Assembly (NCBI GenBank): GCA_018240405.1 | Contig: JAFEFW010000015.1 | Span: forward strand, 1 to 33,410 | Length of the DNA stretch: 33,410 nucleotides | From: Pseudomonadota bacterium | GTDB lineage: Bacteria > Pseudomonadota > Alphaproteobacteria > Acetobacterales > Acetobacteraceae | Direction: 5' to 3' | Shown here: in pieces, positions 1-8,994 of the stretch | Layout of the letters: each line of letters opens with the position of its first letter | Position numbering within the stretch: position 1 is the stretch's first letter | Made by a program: the position numbers and the translations under genes | The notes under the pieces: model-generated | The model's database searches: none | What the model was told of the DNA's origin: nothing | Seen by the model: the letters and a program-made list of their open reading frames with translations, nothing else

Positions 1-801
1 GTGGTCGAAATGGTCGACGAGAACATGTCCAACGCCGCGCGCGTCCATGCCATTGAGTCCGGCAAGACTTATGAGGGCCGCACGCTGATCGCCTTCGGCG
101 GCGGTGGGCCGGTGCATGCCTGTCGTGTGGCGGAGAAGGTCGGCATTACCCGCGTGTTGGTGCCGTCCGGCGCTGGCGTCGGCAGTGCCATCGGCTTCCT
201 GCGCGCGCCGGTGGCGTATGAAGTCGTCCGCAGCCTGTATCAGCGCTTTTCCACCTTCAATGTGCAGGTGGTGAACGACCTGCTGGACGACATGCGCCTG
301 GAAGCCGAGGCCGCTGTCGCGGAAGGCAGCTTTGGTGCGCCAACGGTCGAGACACGCATCGCGTATATGCGCTATGTTGGGCAGGGACACGAGATTCCGG
401 TGCCGCTGCCGAACCGCCCGTTGGGCACCGAGGACATCCCCGACATCCGCGCGCGCTACGACGACGAGTACGCCCGGTTCTTCGATCGGCCGGTGCCCGG
501 ATCGGACGTTGAGATTCTTAGCTATGCCGTCGTCGTTGCGACGGTGATTGACGATTTGCCGGAAGCGGTGGCCGAGGAAAGCCTGTTTACCTCGGAGGCC
601 GACCCGGTCCGCAAGCAGGATGTGCGCGACACCACGACCGGCGTGGTCTCGTCCTGGGACGTCTATGACCGCACCGCGCTGGCGCCAAATGCAACGATCG
701 AAGGACCGGCGATCATCGCCGAGGACGAGACGTCGACGCTGATCGGTCCTGGCTGGCGCGCAGTGGTCAACGGCCTTGGCTATCTGGAACTGACGCGGTA
801 G
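1..801 (+). CDS. Hydantoinase/oxoprolinase family protein, subunit A, C-terminal part (5' end outside window)
   Basis: Only the last 266 residues are visible; the frame is open to the window edge, so the GTG at position 1 is probably internal. The fragment has the HyuA/5-oxoprolinase A signature: a glycine-rich block (AFGGGGPVHACRVAEKVG, about residues 31-48), then VLVPSGAGVGSAIGFL, and a C-terminal EGPAIIAEDETSTLIGPGW segment. Members of this family use ATP to open hydantoin or oxoproline rings or to carboxylate ketones, as one half of an A/B pair. The B subunit is not visible here, so it may lie upstream. The stop codon is 3 bases from the end of the convergent CoA-transferase gene. The substrate cannot be assigned. 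Family call is firm; the exact reaction is unknown. Confidence 0.85.
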   Translation: MVEMVDENMSNAARVHAIESGKTYEGRTLIAFGGGGPVHACRVAEKVGITRVLVPSGAGVGSAIGFLRAPVAYEVVRSLYQRFSTFNVQVVNDLLDDMRLEAEAAVAEGSFGAPTVETRIAYMRYVGQGHEIPVPLPNRPLGTEDIPDIRARYDDEYARFFDRPVPGSDVEILSYAVVVATVIDDLPEAVAEESLFTSEADPVRKQDVRDTTTGVVSSWDVYDRTALAPNATIEGPAIIAEDETSTLIGPGWRAVVNGLGYLELTR

Positions 802-804
802 CGG

Positions 805-1983
805 TCACGATGCCTTTCCCATGAGATGTTCGATATCATTCGCCGTGTAGCCGAGTTCATGGAGGACAGATGCCGTGTCCTCACCCAGGGCAGGGCCGCC
901 GTTGCGGATCGTTGCCGGCGTGACGGAAAACCGGGCGGCGGGGCGCGATTGGCGAAGGCGGCCCGCGACTGGATGGTCAGTGTTTACAACAATTCCGTTC
1001 GCAATGACCTGCTCGTTCGACAGCATCGCGGCTCGGGTCAGTACAGGCGCGCAAGGGACGCCGTGCGCGGTCAGTCGTTCCAGCCATTCCGCGGCTGGAC
1101 CGGTTTTCAGCACCTCCTGCGTCAGTGCCAGGCGTTCGTTGATGTGGCGCTGGCGCAGCGCAGGGGTCAGGAAGCGCGGGTCCTGCAACCATTCCGGCTT
1201 GTCCAGCGCTCTGATCAATGCCTGCCATTCCTTATTGGTCTGCACCGCAACACTGATAGCGGTCGTCGCGGTCTCGTAGATCAGGTCGATGAAGCTGGCG
1301 GCTTCCTGCTGGGGAATATCCTCATCGACAAAGGTCTGGCTGCCCATGTCGGAGGCCCACAGGAAGGCAATGACCGCATCCAGCATGGACAGTCGGACAT
1401 GCTGGCCCTCGCCGGTTCGCTCGCGGGCCAGCAGTGCGGCGGTGATTGCCTGCGCAGCGGTGACCGCGGTCAGCTTGTCCGGCACGATCGTGCGAACCAG
1501 GCGTGGCCGTTCCGCATCCGATCCGGCCTGGATGGTCGCGAGGCCCGAGACCGCCTGGATCAGCGGGTCGTAAACCGGCTTCTGTGCGTAGGGTCCCGCC
1601 TCGCCAAAACCGCTGATCGACACGTAAATGATCCGCGGCGAGACAGCACGTACCGCGTCCTCGCCAAGGCCCATCCGCTCCGCCACGCCGGGACGAAAAT
1701 TCTGCACGAAGACGTCCGCCGTTTCCAACAGGCGCAACAGTGCCTGCTTCGCCGCCGGTTGCTTCAGGTCCAGCGCCACCGACCGCTTGTTGCGGTTGTT
1801 GTTCAGGAACGACGCCGAGAACCCGTTGCGGCGGTTGTTCGCCGCTCTGGTGTGGTCGCCACCGTCGGGGTTTTCCACCTTGATCACGTCGGCGCCCTGG
1901 TCGGCCAGGATCATCGTGGCGTACGGCCCGGAGATCATGGAAGTCAGGTCGACAATCCGGTAGCCGTGGAGTGGTCCGGGCAT
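805..1983 (-). CDS. CaiB/BaiF (class III) CoA-transferase
   Basis: A 392-residue protein starting MPGPLHGYRIVDLTSMISGP. The frame is open further upstream, but that extension is arginine/proline-rich and unlike the family, so the ATG at 1983 was chosen. Family features are the N-terminal region ending YATMILADQGADVIKVENP, then VFVQNFRPGVAERMGL, YVSISGFGEAGPYAQKPVYD, and the segment GQHVRLSMLDAVIAFL, whose Asp is the expected acyl-anhydride-forming residue. Class III enzymes move CoA between carboxylic acids; the true acid pair cannot be read from sequence. It is convergent with the hydantoinase-type gene and divergent from the acyltransferase, so it is probably a single-gene unit. Length is normal for the family (about 380-420 residues). 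Confidence 0.88.
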   Translation of the reverse strand: MPGPLHGYRIVDLTSMISGPYATMILADQGADVIKVENPDGGDHTRAANNRRNGFSASFLNNNRNKRSVALDLKQPAAKQALLRLLETADVFVQNFRPGVAERMGLGEDAVRAVSPRIIYVSISGFGEAGPYAQKPVYDPLIQAVSGLATIQAGSDAERPRLVRTIVPDKLTAVTAAQAITAALLARERTGEGQHVRLSMLDAVIAFLWASDMGSQTFVDEDIPQQEAASFIDLIYETATTAISVAVQTNKEWQALIRALDKPEWLQDPRFLTPALRQRHINERLALTQEVLKTGPAAEWLERLTAHGVPCAPVLTRAAMLSNEQVIANGIVVNTDHPVAGRLRQSRPAARFSVTPATIRNGGPALGEDTASVLHELGYTANDIEHLMGKAS

Positions 1984-2066
1984 GGCGGCATTCCTTGGAC
2001 AGGGTTTGACCGAGGATATGGGGGCAGGGGCGGTTCGGGCAATCGGCCTCGCGGAAGGGCAGTAGA

Positions 2067-3290
2067 ATGCCGCACGTGCTAGGTAGTGTCGCCGATCCCG
2101 GCCTCGCGGGCGCCGGCCGCCTGGTTCACCTTGAGTCGATGCGTGGCGTCGCCGCATTGGTTGTGGTTGTTGCGCATATTTTAGGTGCCGTTGCCCTGAC
2201 AGGCCCTGCGGCCACGATCATGCTGGAGGCCCTGGGGACGCCGCTGGCGATCTTTGTCAACGGCCGGGCCGCGGTCATCTTCTTCTTTGTGTTGTCCGGC
2301 TACGTGCTGGTGCTGCGCGCTGTTGCAACGCATGATGCAAGGCTGATCGCCAGTGGCACGTTGAAGCGCTGGCCGCGGCTGGCTGGACCGGTGCTGTTCT
2401 CGACCATCCTGTCGAGCTTGCTGTGGAAATATGGGCTGTACTTCCACAGCCAGATGGGCGAGGTGACAGGAAATGACTGGCTGAAAGCATTCACCTTCGC
2501 ATTTGGCGATCGGAACATCGTTCCGCCGATGGGGCTGCGTGCAGCCATTGAGGTAGGAACCATGCTGACCTTCCTGAAGGGTGACCAGCGCTTCAATTCC
2601 GCGCTGTGGACCATGGTTTATGAGTTCTACGGCAGCTTTGCGTTGTTTTTCACCGGCTTCCTGCTGCTGTTTGCCCGACAGTTGTGGCTGCGAATTAGCA
2701 TTGTCGTGGTCATCTTCGCGGCGATGAGTTGGTGGAGCCTGTACTATCTGGCTTTCGGCGCGGGCTTGTTGCTTGCCGTGCTGCACTTGCAGGGGATGCG
2801 ACACCTGTCGGCCTGGGCCGCTGCGATACTGGTGGCCGGCGCGCTCTATCTGTTTGGTTATCGGCCGGAAGCGGCGATTTATCGCTGGATTGGCTGGGGC
2901 TCGACCTTGACGGATACGGTAACCCTGGTCTGGATCGCCACGGCCACCGGACTGATCGCCGCGGTGAGCGCTTGTACTCCGTTTCGAAGGGCATTGAGCG
3001 GGCCAGTTGGACGGTGGCTGGGCGTTATGTCGTTTCCGATCTACCTGGTGCACTTGCCCGTACTGCTGTCCGCCGGCTGCGCGACGTACCTGACGACCTT
3101 ACGGTTCGGCACCAATCTTGCCTCTGCTGCGCTTGCGGCCGTCACGGTTCTTGGCACCCTGCTCGTGGCGGCGGTGCTGACAAGGTTGGATCGGCGCTGG
3201 GTGCGGCAGCTGAACCGGCTTGCCGACCGGGTTGTAGCAACCGTCGCGGTGCGACTGGCGACCCGGCCGGCGCCTGTGGATCAGAAGTGA
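2067..3290 (+). CDS. Acyltransferase family 3 (OafA/YrhL-type) integral membrane protein
   Basis: A 407-residue hydrophobic protein with roughly ten predicted membrane segments. The N-terminus (HLESMRGVAALVVVVAHI, about residues 21-38) matches the family signature in which an Arg and a later His (near residues 26 and 37) are essential. A second typical block, YEFYGSFALFF, is near residue 190. A PIYLVHLPVLL motif lies near the last helices. Family members O-acylate surface sugars such as lipopolysaccharide, exopolysaccharide or glycans from the cytoplasmic membrane. The acceptor is unknown. The ATG at 2067 leaves an 83-bp divergent gap to the CoA-transferase, which must hold both promoters. 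Its 3' end overlaps the end of the convergent lpd gene by 10 bp, leaving no room for a terminator between them. Confidence 0.87.
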   Translation: MPHVLGSVADPGLAGAGRLVHLESMRGVAALVVVVAHILGAVALTGPAATIMLEALGTPLAIFVNGRAAVIFFFVLSGYVLVLRAVATHDARLIASGTLKRWPRLAGPVLFSTILSSLLWKYGLYFHSQMGEVTGNDWLKAFTFAFGDRNIVPPMGLRAAIEVGTMLTFLKGDQRFNSALWTMVYEFYGSFALFFTGFLLLFARQLWLRISIVVVIFAAMSWWSLYYLAFGAGLLLAVLHLQGMRHLSAWAAAILVAGALYLFGYRPEAAIYRWIGWGSTLTDTVTLVWIATATGLIAAVSACTPFRRALSGPVGRWLGVMSFPIYLVHLPVLLSAGCATYLTTLRFGTNLASAALAAVTVLGTLLVAAVLTRLDRRWVRQLNRLADRVVATVAVRLATRPAPVDQK

Positions 3291-4681
3291 ATCGCCTGCT
3301 TGTAGGCGTCCAACACTGACTCATGCATGGTTTCGCTGACCGTGGGATGCGGAAACACCGTGTGCATCAGGTCGGTTTCCGTCGTCTCCAGGGTGCGGGC
3401 GATGGTGTAGCCCTGGATCATTTCGGTGACTTCAGCGCCGATCATATGGGCGCCGAGGAGTTCACCGGTCCGAGCGTCAAAGACGGTTTTGACCATGCCT
3501 TCCGGTTCACCCATGGCGATGGCCTTGCCGTTGCCGATGAAGGGGAAGCGGCCGACCTTGACTTCGTGCCCTTGCTCCCTGGCCTTCGCCTCGGTCAGCC
3601 CGACCGAGGCAACCTGCGGACGGCAATAGGTGCAGCCAGGAATGTTGCCGATATCCAGCGGCAGGACGTGGTTTACGCCGGCGATCTTTTCGACGCAGAT
3701 GACGCCTTCATGGCTGGCCTTGTGCGCGAGCCAAGGCGGACCGGTCAGGTCGCCGATGGCGTAAATTCCCGGCTCGCCGGTGCGGCACCATTCGTCGATC
3801 ACCACATGGGCGCGCTCGACCTTCACGCCGGTGCCTTCCAGGCCGATGTTCTCGACGTTGCCAACGATCCCCACGGCGGAGATGACGCGGTCGACAGTGA
3901 TGGTCTGGCTCTTGCCGCCCGACTCGACCGTAACGGTGACGTTGTCCGCGCCTTTCTGCACCGATTTCACGCTGGCGCCGGTGATGAGCTTCATACCCTG
4001 CTTCTCGAACGCCTTGTGGGCGAAAGCGGAGATTTCCTCGTCCTCGACTGGCAGGATACGCGGCAGGACTTCGACGACCGTCACCTGTGCGCCCATGTTC
4101 AGGTAGAAACTGGCAAACTCGATGCCGATCGCGCCTGAACCGATGACCAGCAACGACTTCGGCATCGATGTCGGCACCATCGCGTGCTTGTAGGTCCAGA
4201 TCAGCTTGCCATCGGCCTCGATGCCGGGAAGCTGCCGTGCACGGGCGCCGGTGGCGAGGATGATGTGTGGTGCCTTTAGTGTCGCAAGAGGCTTGCCATC
4301 CTTCGTCACGGCCAGCGTCTGCTTTCCGGCCAGCTTTCCTTCGCCGTCGAACACGGTGATCTTGTTTTTGCGCAACAGATGCGCGACGCCCGAGGACAGT
4401 TGCTTTGCGACGGCCCGTGAGCGCTTCACGACCTTGTCGATATCGAAACGGGACTGTACGGCGTCAAAGCCGAACTCGGGCAGGTGGTGCAACAGATGGT
4501 TGATTTCGCTGGTCCGCAGCAGCGCCTTGGTGGGGATGCAGCCCCAGTTGAGGCAGATGCCGCCGAGATGTTCGCGCTCCACCACTGCGGTCTTCAAGCC
4601 AAGCTGCGCGGCGCGGATGGCCGCGACATAGCCGCCAGGACCACCACCCAGCACGATCAGGTCAAAATCAGTATCAGCCAT
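3281..4681 (-). CDS. lpdA: Dihydrolipoyl dehydrogenase (E3 of pyruvate dehydrogenase)
   Basis: A 466-residue flavoprotein that reoxidises dihydrolipoamide with NAD+. Seen in sequence: an N-terminal FAD-binding glycine motif (VLGGGPGG, residues 10-17), the redox-active disulfide in GGICLNWGCIPTK (Cys43 and Cys48), a central NAD-binding motif (VIGSGAIGIEF), YAIGDLTGPPWLAHKASHEG, and the C-terminal HPHPTVSETMHE with the His-Glu pair of the active-site base. The start is the ATG at 4681 (MADTDFDLIVLG); an upstream in-frame Met would lie inside the GNAT gene. It is the last gene of the pdhA-pdhB-aceF-GT-GNAT-lpd run and overlaps the GNAT gene by 8 bp, which suggests translational coupling. Its location makes it the PDH-dedicated E3, although it could also serve other 2-oxoacid dehydrogenases. 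Confidence 0.95.
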   Translation of the reverse strand: MADTDFDLIVLGGGPGGYVAAIRAAQLGLKTAVVEREHLGGICLNWGCIPTKALLRTSEINHLLHHLPEFGFDAVQSRFDIDKVVKRSRAVAKQLSSGVAHLLRKNKITVFDGEGKLAGKQTLAVTKDGKPLATLKAPHIILATGARARQLPGIEADGKLIWTYKHAMVPTSMPKSLLVIGSGAIGIEFASFYLNMGAQVTVVEVLPRILPVEDEEISAFAHKAFEKQGMKLITGASVKSVQKGADNVTVTVESGGKSQTITVDRVISAVGIVGNVENIGLEGTGVKVERAHVVIDEWCRTGEPGIYAIGDLTGPPWLAHKASHEGVICVEKIAGVNHVLPLDIGNIPGCTYCRPQVASVGLTEAKAREQGHEVKVGRFPFIGNGKAIAMGEPEGMVKTVFDARTGELLGAHMIGAEVTEMIQGYTIARTLETTETDLMHTVFPHPTVSETMHESVLDAYKQAIHF

Positions 4682-5180
4682 GGGAGGTTCCTTCCGCGAG
4701 TGCTGCCAGGGCAGGCCCACGCAGCCGCCGGACGTGCCATTCGGTCATCTTTTCGGCGCCGAGCGCCTGGTAGAACTTGATGGAGGGTTCGTTCCAGTCG
4801 AGGACGCGCCATTCAATCAGGTTGCAGCCACTATCCACCGCCTCTCGGGCAAGGTGGCGCAACAGTGCAAGGCCAATGCCTTTGCCACGGTGCGCCGGTT
4901 CGACAAACAGATCTTCCAGGAACAGCCCGGTGAGTCCTTTAAAGGTATTGATCGTTCGATAATACAACGCAACACCCACCGGCGGCGCGGCAGGCACTTC
5001 GGCAAGCAATGCATCGGCAACACGGTCAGGCGCGAACAGCAGGCGGTTGAAATCCGCTTCGGTGGCGGTGAATTCGTGTGCCAGCCGCTCGTACTCCGCC
5101 AGGCCGAGCACGAGGCGGCGGATGTGAGGGAGATCAGCAGGGGTTGCGCGCCGCAGGACGAACGCCGGCTGTGTCGTCAT
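4674..5180 (-). CDS. GNAT N-acetyltransferase, spermidine/thialysine acetyltransferase-like
   Basis: A 168-residue single-domain acetyltransferase. The GNAT acetyl-CoA loop is seen as LFVEPAHRGKGIGLALLRHLA (about residues 91-111; R/Q-x-x-G-x-G/A core RGKGIG), preceded by the beta-4 strand GLFLEDLFV and followed by RVLDWNEPSIKFYQALGAEKMTEWHVRRL. This EDL-V-P-RGKGIG then VLDWN-FY-LGA pattern is that of the SSAT/diamine and thialysine acetyltransferase subgroup, so a small amine is the likely acceptor; the exact substrate is inference. It lies inside the PDH operon: its ATG overlaps the end of the glycosyltransferase gene by 4 bp (ATGA arrangement), and its 3' end overlaps lpd by 8 bp. Its position downstream of aceF links it to the acetyl-CoA-forming complex by transcription only. 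Confidence 0.88.
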   Translation of the reverse strand: MTTQPAFVLRRATPADLPHIRRLVLGLAEYERLAHEFTATEADFNRLLFAPDRVADALLAEVPAAPPVGVALYYRTINTFKGLTGLFLEDLFVEPAHRGKGIGLALLRHLAREAVDSGCNLIEWRVLDWNEPSIKFYQALGAEKMTEWHVRRLRGPALAALAEGTSHG

Positions 5181-6271
5181 GACGCTGCCGCCGCTGCGGA
5201 GCCCGATGCATGGTCGGAGATGATGCGAACCAGCGCCTGCATGTAGGCCTCGGTGCTGTGCTCCCGCTCAAAGCGGCGTAGCGACGCAAGTGCTATACGG
5301 TCGCGCAGGGGCGTGTCCTCCAGCAGGCGCCGGATTGCGGCACGGAGCGTGTCGACGTCGTGTAGCGGAACGAGCAGCGCGTCTTCCCCATCTACAGCGT
5401 ATTCCAATGTGGTGCGGGTGCGGCTGATGATCACCGCCTTACCCAACGCCCTGGCCTGCAGCAGCACCATCTGCCCGGCGGAGATGTCGTCGCTGGACAA
5501 CGGGATCACCACGAACAGGGCGCTGGCCAATTCCTTGATGTAGTTCCAGTCGAAACAGTTCCGGATGATCTCCACATTGCCGGATGCGTCGAGTCCCGCG
5601 ACCGGTCCTGGCGGATCGCAGATGATGCGCAGGCGGCAGGGCAGTGGTGCGACCGCCTCGGCCAAGGTACGATAGTCCCGCTGTGAGCGTCCGGCCGTAA
5701 CCACTGCGCCTTCGCGGCTCGCCGCTTGGCACTCAGCCAGAGCAACCTCGCGGTTATGCACGGTCGTCCCGAATGGAATCACCACGAACCGGCAACGTGC
5801 CTGAGGGTAGGCAGTCCTGAAATGCTCCGCCTCGGCGGCGCTGTGGCAGATACCGATGTCGATCAACCGGAAGATCAGCCCGAAATAAGCCCGGACCAGG
5901 GTCCGTGCCAACGGCGATGTTCGTATCGACACGATCAGTGTCTCGAACACCACCAATGTACGCAGCCGCAGCAGTGCGCGAATCAGGCCGAAGATCAGGG
6001 CCTCAACCTCCGTGCCCACGATCACGGCGCTTGGCCGCGGCCGGGTCAGGACCATCGATAGGACGCCATAACGCAATGCCGACCAGATCAATCTTGGATA
6101 GACGCTGAACAGCAGTCCGAAATTGGTCTGATAGCGCCGGTTTACCACGTAAGGAAACAACCGGTGGGGCACGCCCAGACGACGCAGTTCGATCGCGAAC
6201 GGGTACTGACTGACATCCTCCGCGAAATGCGGAAAGAAGTGCAGCACCGCTTCGCTTGGGCGTGGGTTCAC
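5177..6271 (-). CDS. Glycosyltransferase, family 4-like (GT-B)
   Basis: A protein of about 364 residues when started at the GTG at 6271, which overlaps the aceF stop in a GTGA arrangement. Alternatives are an ATG at 6322, inside aceF, and a GTG at 6247. The GT-B pattern is visible: an N-terminal half with [31 protein letters not shown] and [11 protein letters not shown]; a linker with VIPFGTTVH; and a C-terminal nucleotide-sugar half with [48 protein letters not shown] and a [20 protein letters not shown] tail. The E-x7-E motif of classical GT4 is altered here (DDISAGQ). No signal peptide or obvious membrane anchor. The sugar and acceptor are unknown. It sits between E2 and the GNAT/E3 genes, which is unusual for a PDH operon. 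Confidence 0.78.
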   Translation of the reverse strand: MNPRPSEAVLHFFPHFAEDVSQYPFAIELRRLGVPHRLFPYVVNRRYQTNFGLLFSVYPRLIWSALRYGVLSMVLTRPRPSAVIVGTEVEALIFGLIRALLRLRTLVVFETLIVSIRTSPLARTLVRAYFGLIFRLIDIGICHSAAEAEHFRTAYPQARCRFVVIPFGTTVHNREVALAECQAASREGAVVTAGRSQRDYRTLAEAVAPLPCRLRIICDPPGPVAGLDASGNVEIIRNCFDWNYIKELASALFVVIPLSSDDISAGQMVLLQARALGKAVIISRTRTTLEYAVDGEDALLVPLHDVDTLRAAIRRLLEDTPLRDRIALASLRRFEREHSTEAYMQALVRIISDHASGSAAAAAS

Positions 6272-7596
6272 AGCATCAGGCTCAGCGGATCCTCCAGGAC
6301 CGCCTTGAACTCCTTCAGCCACCGTGCGCCCAGGGCACCGTCGATGACGCGATGATCCACCGACAGCGTGCAGGTCATGACGGTCGCCACTGCCAGTGCG
6401 CCATTCTTCACCACCGGCCGCTTTGCACCGGTCGCGACAGCGAGGATTGCCGCCTGTGGCGGATTGATGATGGCGGAGAACTCGCTGACCCCGAACATGC
6501 CCATGTTGGAGATCGAGAAGCCGCCGCCCTGGAACTCGTCCGGCTTAAGCTTGCCCGCCCGTGCGCGCGTCGCCAGGTCGCGCATCTCGCGGGAAATCGT
6601 CAGCAGGCCCTTCTGGTCCGCCTTGCGAACGATCGGGGTGATCAGCCCATCCGGAATGGCCACGGCGACGCTGACGTCCACGTCGTCGTAGAATACCATG
6701 CCGTCGTCGGTCCAACTGGCGTTGACCTCCGGCACCTTCCGCAGCGTGGCCGCCGCCGCCTTGATCACCACGTCGTTAATGGTGATGAAATACGCACCCG
6801 GCTGATCGCGCGCCGGGGAGCGCGCATTCAGCTGGTCCTGGATCGCAATCATCGCATCCAGCTCGATATCCATCGAGACATAGAAATGCGGAATCGTCGA
6901 CTTCGCCTCGGTGAGCCGGCGCGCGATGATCTTGCGCATGGAGCTGTGCGGAATCAGCTTGTGCGGCGCCGTAATAACCGGAGTAATCGCCTTGGCGACT
7001 GGCGCAGCCGGCGGCGGCGCCACGGCCGGTGCCACGGCGGCTGCCGGGGCAGGGGCCGCGGTCGCTGCGGGTCGAGCCGCACCGCCTTTCTGTGCTGCCT
7101 CGATGTCGGCACGGATGATCCGGCCGTTGGGACCGCTGCCTTTGAGGGAGCCGAGGTCGATGCCGGCCTGCTGGGCCATGCGCCGGGCCAACGGCGAGGC
7201 AAAAATCCGTTCCGATGGTGCATCGTGACCGTTACGGGCGACCGCCACCGCAGGTGCCGGGGGCGCTGCCGGGGCAGCCGGCGCGGGCGGGGGTGCAGAC
7301 GCAGGTGCCGGGGTTGGCGCCGCGGCAGCGGGTGCAGCCTCCGTAACCGACTCACCGTCCGCGACAAGCACGGCAATGGGTGCGTTTACCGCAACGTTCT
7401 GCGTGCCGTCGGCCACCAGAATCTTGCCCAGCACGCCTTCGTCGACGGCTTCCACTTCCATGGTTGCCTTGTCGGTCTCGATCTCGGCAATCACGTCGCC
7501 GGCCTTGATCGGATCGCCTTCCTTCTTCAGCCAGCGCGCCAGCGTGCCCTCGGTCATCGTGGGAGACAGCGCCGGCATCAGGATGTTCGTAGCCAT
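6268..7596 (-). CDS. aceF: Dihydrolipoyllysine acetyltransferase, E2 of pyruvate dehydrogenase
   Basis: A 442-residue core subunit that transfers acetyl from lipoyl-Lys to CoA. Domains in order: one lipoyl domain (residues 1-80, [17 protein letters not shown], lipoyl Lys43); an Ala/Pro-rich swinging linker (about 85-125); a peripheral subunit-binding domain ([20 protein letters not shown], continuing through [14 protein letters not shown], about 130-165); a second Ala/Pro linker; and the catalytic domain (about 215-442), ending with the acyltransferase motif [12 protein letters not shown] (catalytic His415 and Asp419). A single lipoyl domain is usual in alphaproteobacteria. It starts 15 bp after pdhB, and its stop overlaps the GTG start of the glycosyltransferase. 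The symbol pdhC is also used for this gene. Confidence 0.96.
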   Translation of the reverse strand: MATNILMPALSPTMTEGTLARWLKKEGDPIKAGDVIAEIETDKATMEVEAVDEGVLGKILVADGTQNVAVNAPIAVLVADGESVTEAAPAAAAPTPAPASAPPPAPAAPAAPPAPAVAVARNGHDAPSERIFASPLARRMAQQAGIDLGSLKGSGPNGRIIRADIEAAQKGGAARPAATAAPAPAAAVAPAVAPPPAAPVAKAITPVITAPHKLIPHSSMRKIIARRLTEAKSTIPHFYVSMDIELDAMIAIQDQLNARSPARDQPGAYFITINDVVIKAAAATLRKVPEVNASWTDDGMVFYDDVDVSVAVAIPDGLITPIVRKADQKGLLTISREMRDLATRARAGKLKPDEFQGGGFSISNMGMFGVSEFSAIINPPQAAILAVATGAKRPVVKNGALAVATVMTCTLSVDHRVIDGALGARWLKEFKAVLEDPLSLML

Positions 7597-7611
7597 GCCT
7601 TACGTTCCCTC

Positions 7612-8991
7612 TCAGACGATCTTCTTCACCGCGTCCACCACCCACTCAGGCTGCGGCAGCGCCAGTTTTTCCAGGTTCGCCGCGTAGGGCAGCGGCACAT
7701 CGACGCCGTGCACGCGCACCGGCGGCGCATCCAGCCAGTCAAACGCGTGTTCCATGATCTGCATGGCGACTTCCGCGCCGATACCCGCAAAGGGCCAGCC
7801 TTCCTCAACTGTCACCAGCCGGTTGGTCTTCTGCACGCTGGCAACGACTGTTGCGGTATCAAGCGGCCGCAACGACCGCAGATTGATCACTTCGGCCTCG
7901 ATGCCCTGTTCCGCCAAGGCATCGGCCGCCTTCATCGCCACGCCAACCATGATGCTGAATGCGACGATCGTGACATGGCGGCCGGACCGCTCGACTTTCG
8001 CCTTGCCGATGGGCAGGACGAAATCCTCGTCCGTCGGACAGTCGAAGTGCTGACCGTAGAGAATCTCGTTCTCCAGCACGATCACCGGATTCGGATCGCG
8101 GATCGCGGCGCGCAGCAGGCCCTTGGCGTCGGCGGCTGACCATGGGGCGACGACCTTCAGGCCAGGCACATGGGCGTACCAACTGGCGTAGCACTGGGAG
8201 TGCTGCGCGGCGACGCGTGCCGCAGCCCCGTTGGGACCGCGGAACACGATCGGGCAGCCCATTTGGCCGCCGGACATGTACAGCGTCTTGGCCGCCGAGT
8301 TGATGATCTGGTCGATAGCCTGCATGGCAAAGTTGAAGGTCATGAACTCAACGATCGGCTTCAGCCCATTCAGGGCCGCGCCAACGGCCATGCCGGCGAA
8401 GCCGTGTTCGGTGATCGGCGTGTCGATGACCCGTCGTGCCCCGAACTCCTCCAGCAGCCCCTGCGAAATCTTGTAGGCGCCCTGGTACTGCGCGACTTCT
8501 TCGCCCAGCAGGAACACATCGGCGTCGCGCCGCATCTCCAACGCCATCGCGTCGCGCAGTGCCTCACGCACCGTGATCGAGGCGGCTGGACCCCAATCCT
8601 TCTCCGGCGCGGCAGCGACATCCAGTGCCGGCGCCCGCTGACCCTTGGCGCCCTGCTCCGCAATGGCATTGACGTCCGAACCTTCGGCCGCGACCTTCGG
8701 TAGCGCCGGCGCCTCGGATGCTGGTGCGGGGGCGGCGGACACGTCCTCGCCGTTGACCGAGAGCACAGCGATGGGCGTGTTCACGGCAACGCCCTCGGTG
8801 CCTTCCTCGATCAGGATGCGGGCCAGCTTGCCCTCATCGACGGCCTCTACCTCCATGGTCGCCTTGTCCGTTTCGATCTCAGCGATCACGTCGCCGGCGC
8901 GCACGTCGTCGCCGACGGCCTTCAGCCACTTCGCCAGCTTGCCCTCGGTCATGGTAGGCGAGAGCGCCGGCATCAAAATCTGCGTTGCCAT
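7612..8991 (-). CDS. pdhB: Pyruvate dehydrogenase E1 component, beta subunit, with N-terminal lipoyl domain
   Basis: A 459-residue fusion. Residues 1-80 are a lipoyl domain almost repeating the one in aceF ([17 protein letters not shown], Lys43). An Ala-rich linker follows to about residue 130. The rest is the E1 beta transketolase-like subunit: [76 protein letters not shown], and the C-terminal [19 protein letters not shown]1 beta pairs with PdhA to decarboxylate pyruvate on thiamine diphosphate and acetylate the E2 lipoyl group. The lipoyl-E1 beta fusion is a known alphaproteobacterial form. It starts 3 bases after the pdhA stop and ends 15 bases before aceF, so translation is probably coupled. 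Confidence 0.96.
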   Translation of the reverse strand: MATQILMPALSPTMTEGKLAKWLKAVGDDVRAGDVIAEIETDKATMEVEAVDEGKLARILIEEGTEGVAVNTPIAVLSVNGEDVSAAPAPASEAPALPKVAAEGSDVNAIAEQGAKGQRAPALDVAAAPEKDWGPAASITVREALRDAMALEMRRDADVFLLGEEVAQYQGAYKISQGLLEEFGARRVIDTPITEHGFAGMAVGAALNGLKPIVEFMTFNFAMQAIDQIINSAAKTLYMSGGQMGCPIVFRGPNGAAARVAAQHSQCYASWYAHVPGLKVVAPWSAADAKGLLRAAIRDPNPVIVLENEILYGQHFDCPTDEDFVLPIGKAKVERSGRHVTIVAFSIMVGVAMKAADALAEQGIEAEVINLRSLRPLDTATVVASVQKTNRLVTVEEGWPFAGIGAEVAMQIMEHAFDWLDAPPVRVHGVDVPLPYAANLEKLALPQPEWVVDAVKKIV

Positions 8992-8994
8992 GAC

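Noticed and set aside
826-2082. A 418-residue plus-strand frame opposite the CoA-transferase
   Set aside because: Antisense shadow; the minus strand has a full set of family motifs and the plus frame has none.
2181-3053. A 290-residue minus-strand frame opposite the acyltransferase
   Set aside because: Gln/Arg/His-rich antisense shadow without recognisable domains.
6256-8139. A 627-residue plus-strand frame rich in Arg, His and Gly
   Set aside because: It is the antisense shadow of aceF and pdhB, with no family features and strongly biased composition.
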